Positions 62,709-64,000 of a stretch of 64,000 nucleotides of DNA are shown piece by piece. The DNA is from Haloquadratum walsbyi J07HQW2 (lineage in GTDB: Archaea; Halobacteriota; Halobacteria; Halobacteriales; Haloferacaceae), in assembly GCF_000415985.1 (NCBI RefSeq), contig NZ_KE356561.1, positions 1,768,629 to 1,832,628 on the forward strand. The letters run 5' to 3'. Numbering within the stretch: the stretch's first letter is position 1; each line of letters begins with the position of its first letter. The position numbers and the translations under genes were made by a program. Under the pieces are notes generated by a model. That model did no database searches, was not told where the DNA came from, and was given only the letters and a program-made list of their open reading frames with translations.

Positions 62709-64000
62709 ATGCGCGGTAAGACACTTCCTGGTACTGATACTTCCGAAGATACATCAAGTCGGGTTATCCTTCACGTCGATATGGACTGCTTTTATGTATC
62801 TTGTGAGCGTCTGCGCGAGCCGGCATTGAGAGATGTGCCCGTTATTGTCGGGATGGGTTATGAATCAGGAGAGACATTTGGTGCCGTTGCAACAGCAAGC
62901 TACGAGGCGCGTGACTATGGTATTGAAAGCGCACAACCAATATCGCAAGCGCTTGAACAGCTACCGCGTGTAGACGCAAATGATGCAGATGACAACGGCA
63001 TAAAAATAGAGCAATTTGGATGTTATCGACCAGTTGATCTCGATTTTTATCAGTTAGTGGCGGCAGAAGTCAAGAATATCCTGCATGATTGTGCAGATAC
63101 AGTACGTGAGGTAAGCATTGATGAAGCATATCTTGATGTCACTGATCGAACAACGTGGCATCAGACCGATGACGGTGACCGAACGCTTGCAGAGGGATAT
63201 GCGCGGTATGTGAAACAGCGGATTGCGCGAACGGTGGGCGTTCCAGCGAGTGTTGGCGTTGCTCCGAATATGTCAACAGCAAAAATAGCATCTGATCATG
63301 AGAAACCTGACGGACTTGTCGTTATCAAACCAGGATCTGTGGCGTCATTTCTCAGCCCGCTTCCAGTTGAGTCTATTCATGGTGTTGGTCCTGTAACAGC
63401 GGATCGGCTCAGTGAGTTAGGGGTTCAGACGGCAGGGGATCTCGCTGCAGCGGACCGAGAGCAACTTACCGAGATTCTTGATTCACGGGTAGAAACATTG
63501 TCGAAGCGCGCAATGGGTGATGATGATCGCGATGTAACACCAACAGGGAAACCACAGAGTTTGTCGAGGGAATCAGCCTTTGCAGCCGCGAGTGAGGATG
63601 AAGCACAGAAACGAGATGCTATCAGTGGACTCGCGGTTGATGTTGCTGCGAGAGCTAACCAACGAGATGCGCTGTATCAAACAATCGGAATCAAGATTGT
63701 TATTCCCCCGTATGAAGTACATACTCGTGAACGGTCATTATCAGGTCCGATCGAAAACCCAGATCTTGTCGTTAATATCGCCTGTGAGCTTCTTTCAGAA
63801 TTTGAAGGAGAAGCTGCTCGAAAGCTTGGTGTTCGGGTCTCAAACCTCTCGTTTGCTGCAGCAGATCAGGTGCAACTCAACGCACGCGAATGGGATGGTG
63901 ACCGTTCATCTGTTTCAATTTCGACAGTTGACAGCGCTGAGAATGAGACCAATGAGACGAATAAATACCCACATGACTCACGAAGCAATGGACAGGCGTC
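62709..64000 (+). CDS. dinB: Y-family DNA polymerase IV, truncated by window edge
   Basis: Not in ORF track (no stop in window); MRGKTLPGTDTSEDTSSRVILHVDMDCFYVSCERLREPALRDVPVIVGMGYESGETFGAVATASYEARDYGIESAQPISQAL..REVSIDEAYLDVT..GVAPNMSTAKIASDHEKPDGLVV. Confidence 0.95.
   Translation, partial: MRGKTLPGTDTSEDTSSRVILHVDMDCFYVSCERLREPALRDVPVIVGMGYESGETFGAVATASYEARDYGIESAQPISQALEQLPRVDANDADDNGIKIEQFGCYRPVDLDFYQLVAAEVKNILHDCADTVREVSIDEAYLDVTDRTTWHQTDDGDRTLAEGYARYVKQRIARTVGVPASVGVAPNMSTAKIASDHEKPDGLVVIKPGSVASFLSPLPVESIHGVGPVTADRLSELGVQTAGDLAAADREQLTEILDSRVETLSKRAMGDDDRDVTPTGKPQSLSRESAFAAASEDEAQKRDAISGLAVDVAARANQRDALYQTIGIKIVIPPYEVHTRERSLSGPIENPDLVVNIACELLSEFEGEAARKLGVRVSNLSFAAADQVQLNAREWDGDRSSVSISTVDSAENETNETNKYPHDSRSNGQA

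Overview
The window is a low-GC haloarchaeal chromosome segment. Acidic proteins, leaderless TATA-type promoters, abundant gene relics and the specific gene content suggest a Haloquadratum-like genome; this is inference, no search was run. Most of it is housekeeping: uvrA (partial), sepF, the herA/nurA end-resection pair, PhoU-type regulators, rps8e, carB, tRNA-Ile(GAU), mptA, thrB, pdxS, dnaG, uppS, a siroheme-to-heme cluster (ahb-type decarboxylase, precorrin-2 dehydrogenase, hemA), two moeA genes, hsp20, a UbiB-family kinase, eIF5A, an agmatinase, surE, tyrA, pepQ-like, porAB, aroC, aroA and dinB (partial). Degraded material lies between these: a nitroreductase relic, a full-length but decayed IS200/IS605 tnpB element inserted between herA and nurA, a frameshifted phoU, a heavily decayed DUF255 thioredoxin-like gene carrying a small tandem repeat, and several 'solo' transposon right-end-like scars. 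No CRISPR array or rRNA was seen. The most interesting leads are: (1) a divergent cis-prenyltransferase paralogue next to uppS that has lost the catalytic Asp motif but ends in RxG, like the NgBR/Nus1 regulatory subunits of eukaryotes; (2) dispersed TnpB right-end/omegaRNA-like scars, two of which share sequence; (3) palindromes in the phoU/phoU-paralogue divergent region and upstream of dnaG; (4) a CARF-like/wHTH regulator with no CRISPR context. All calls come from reading motifs and translations; none was checked by database search.
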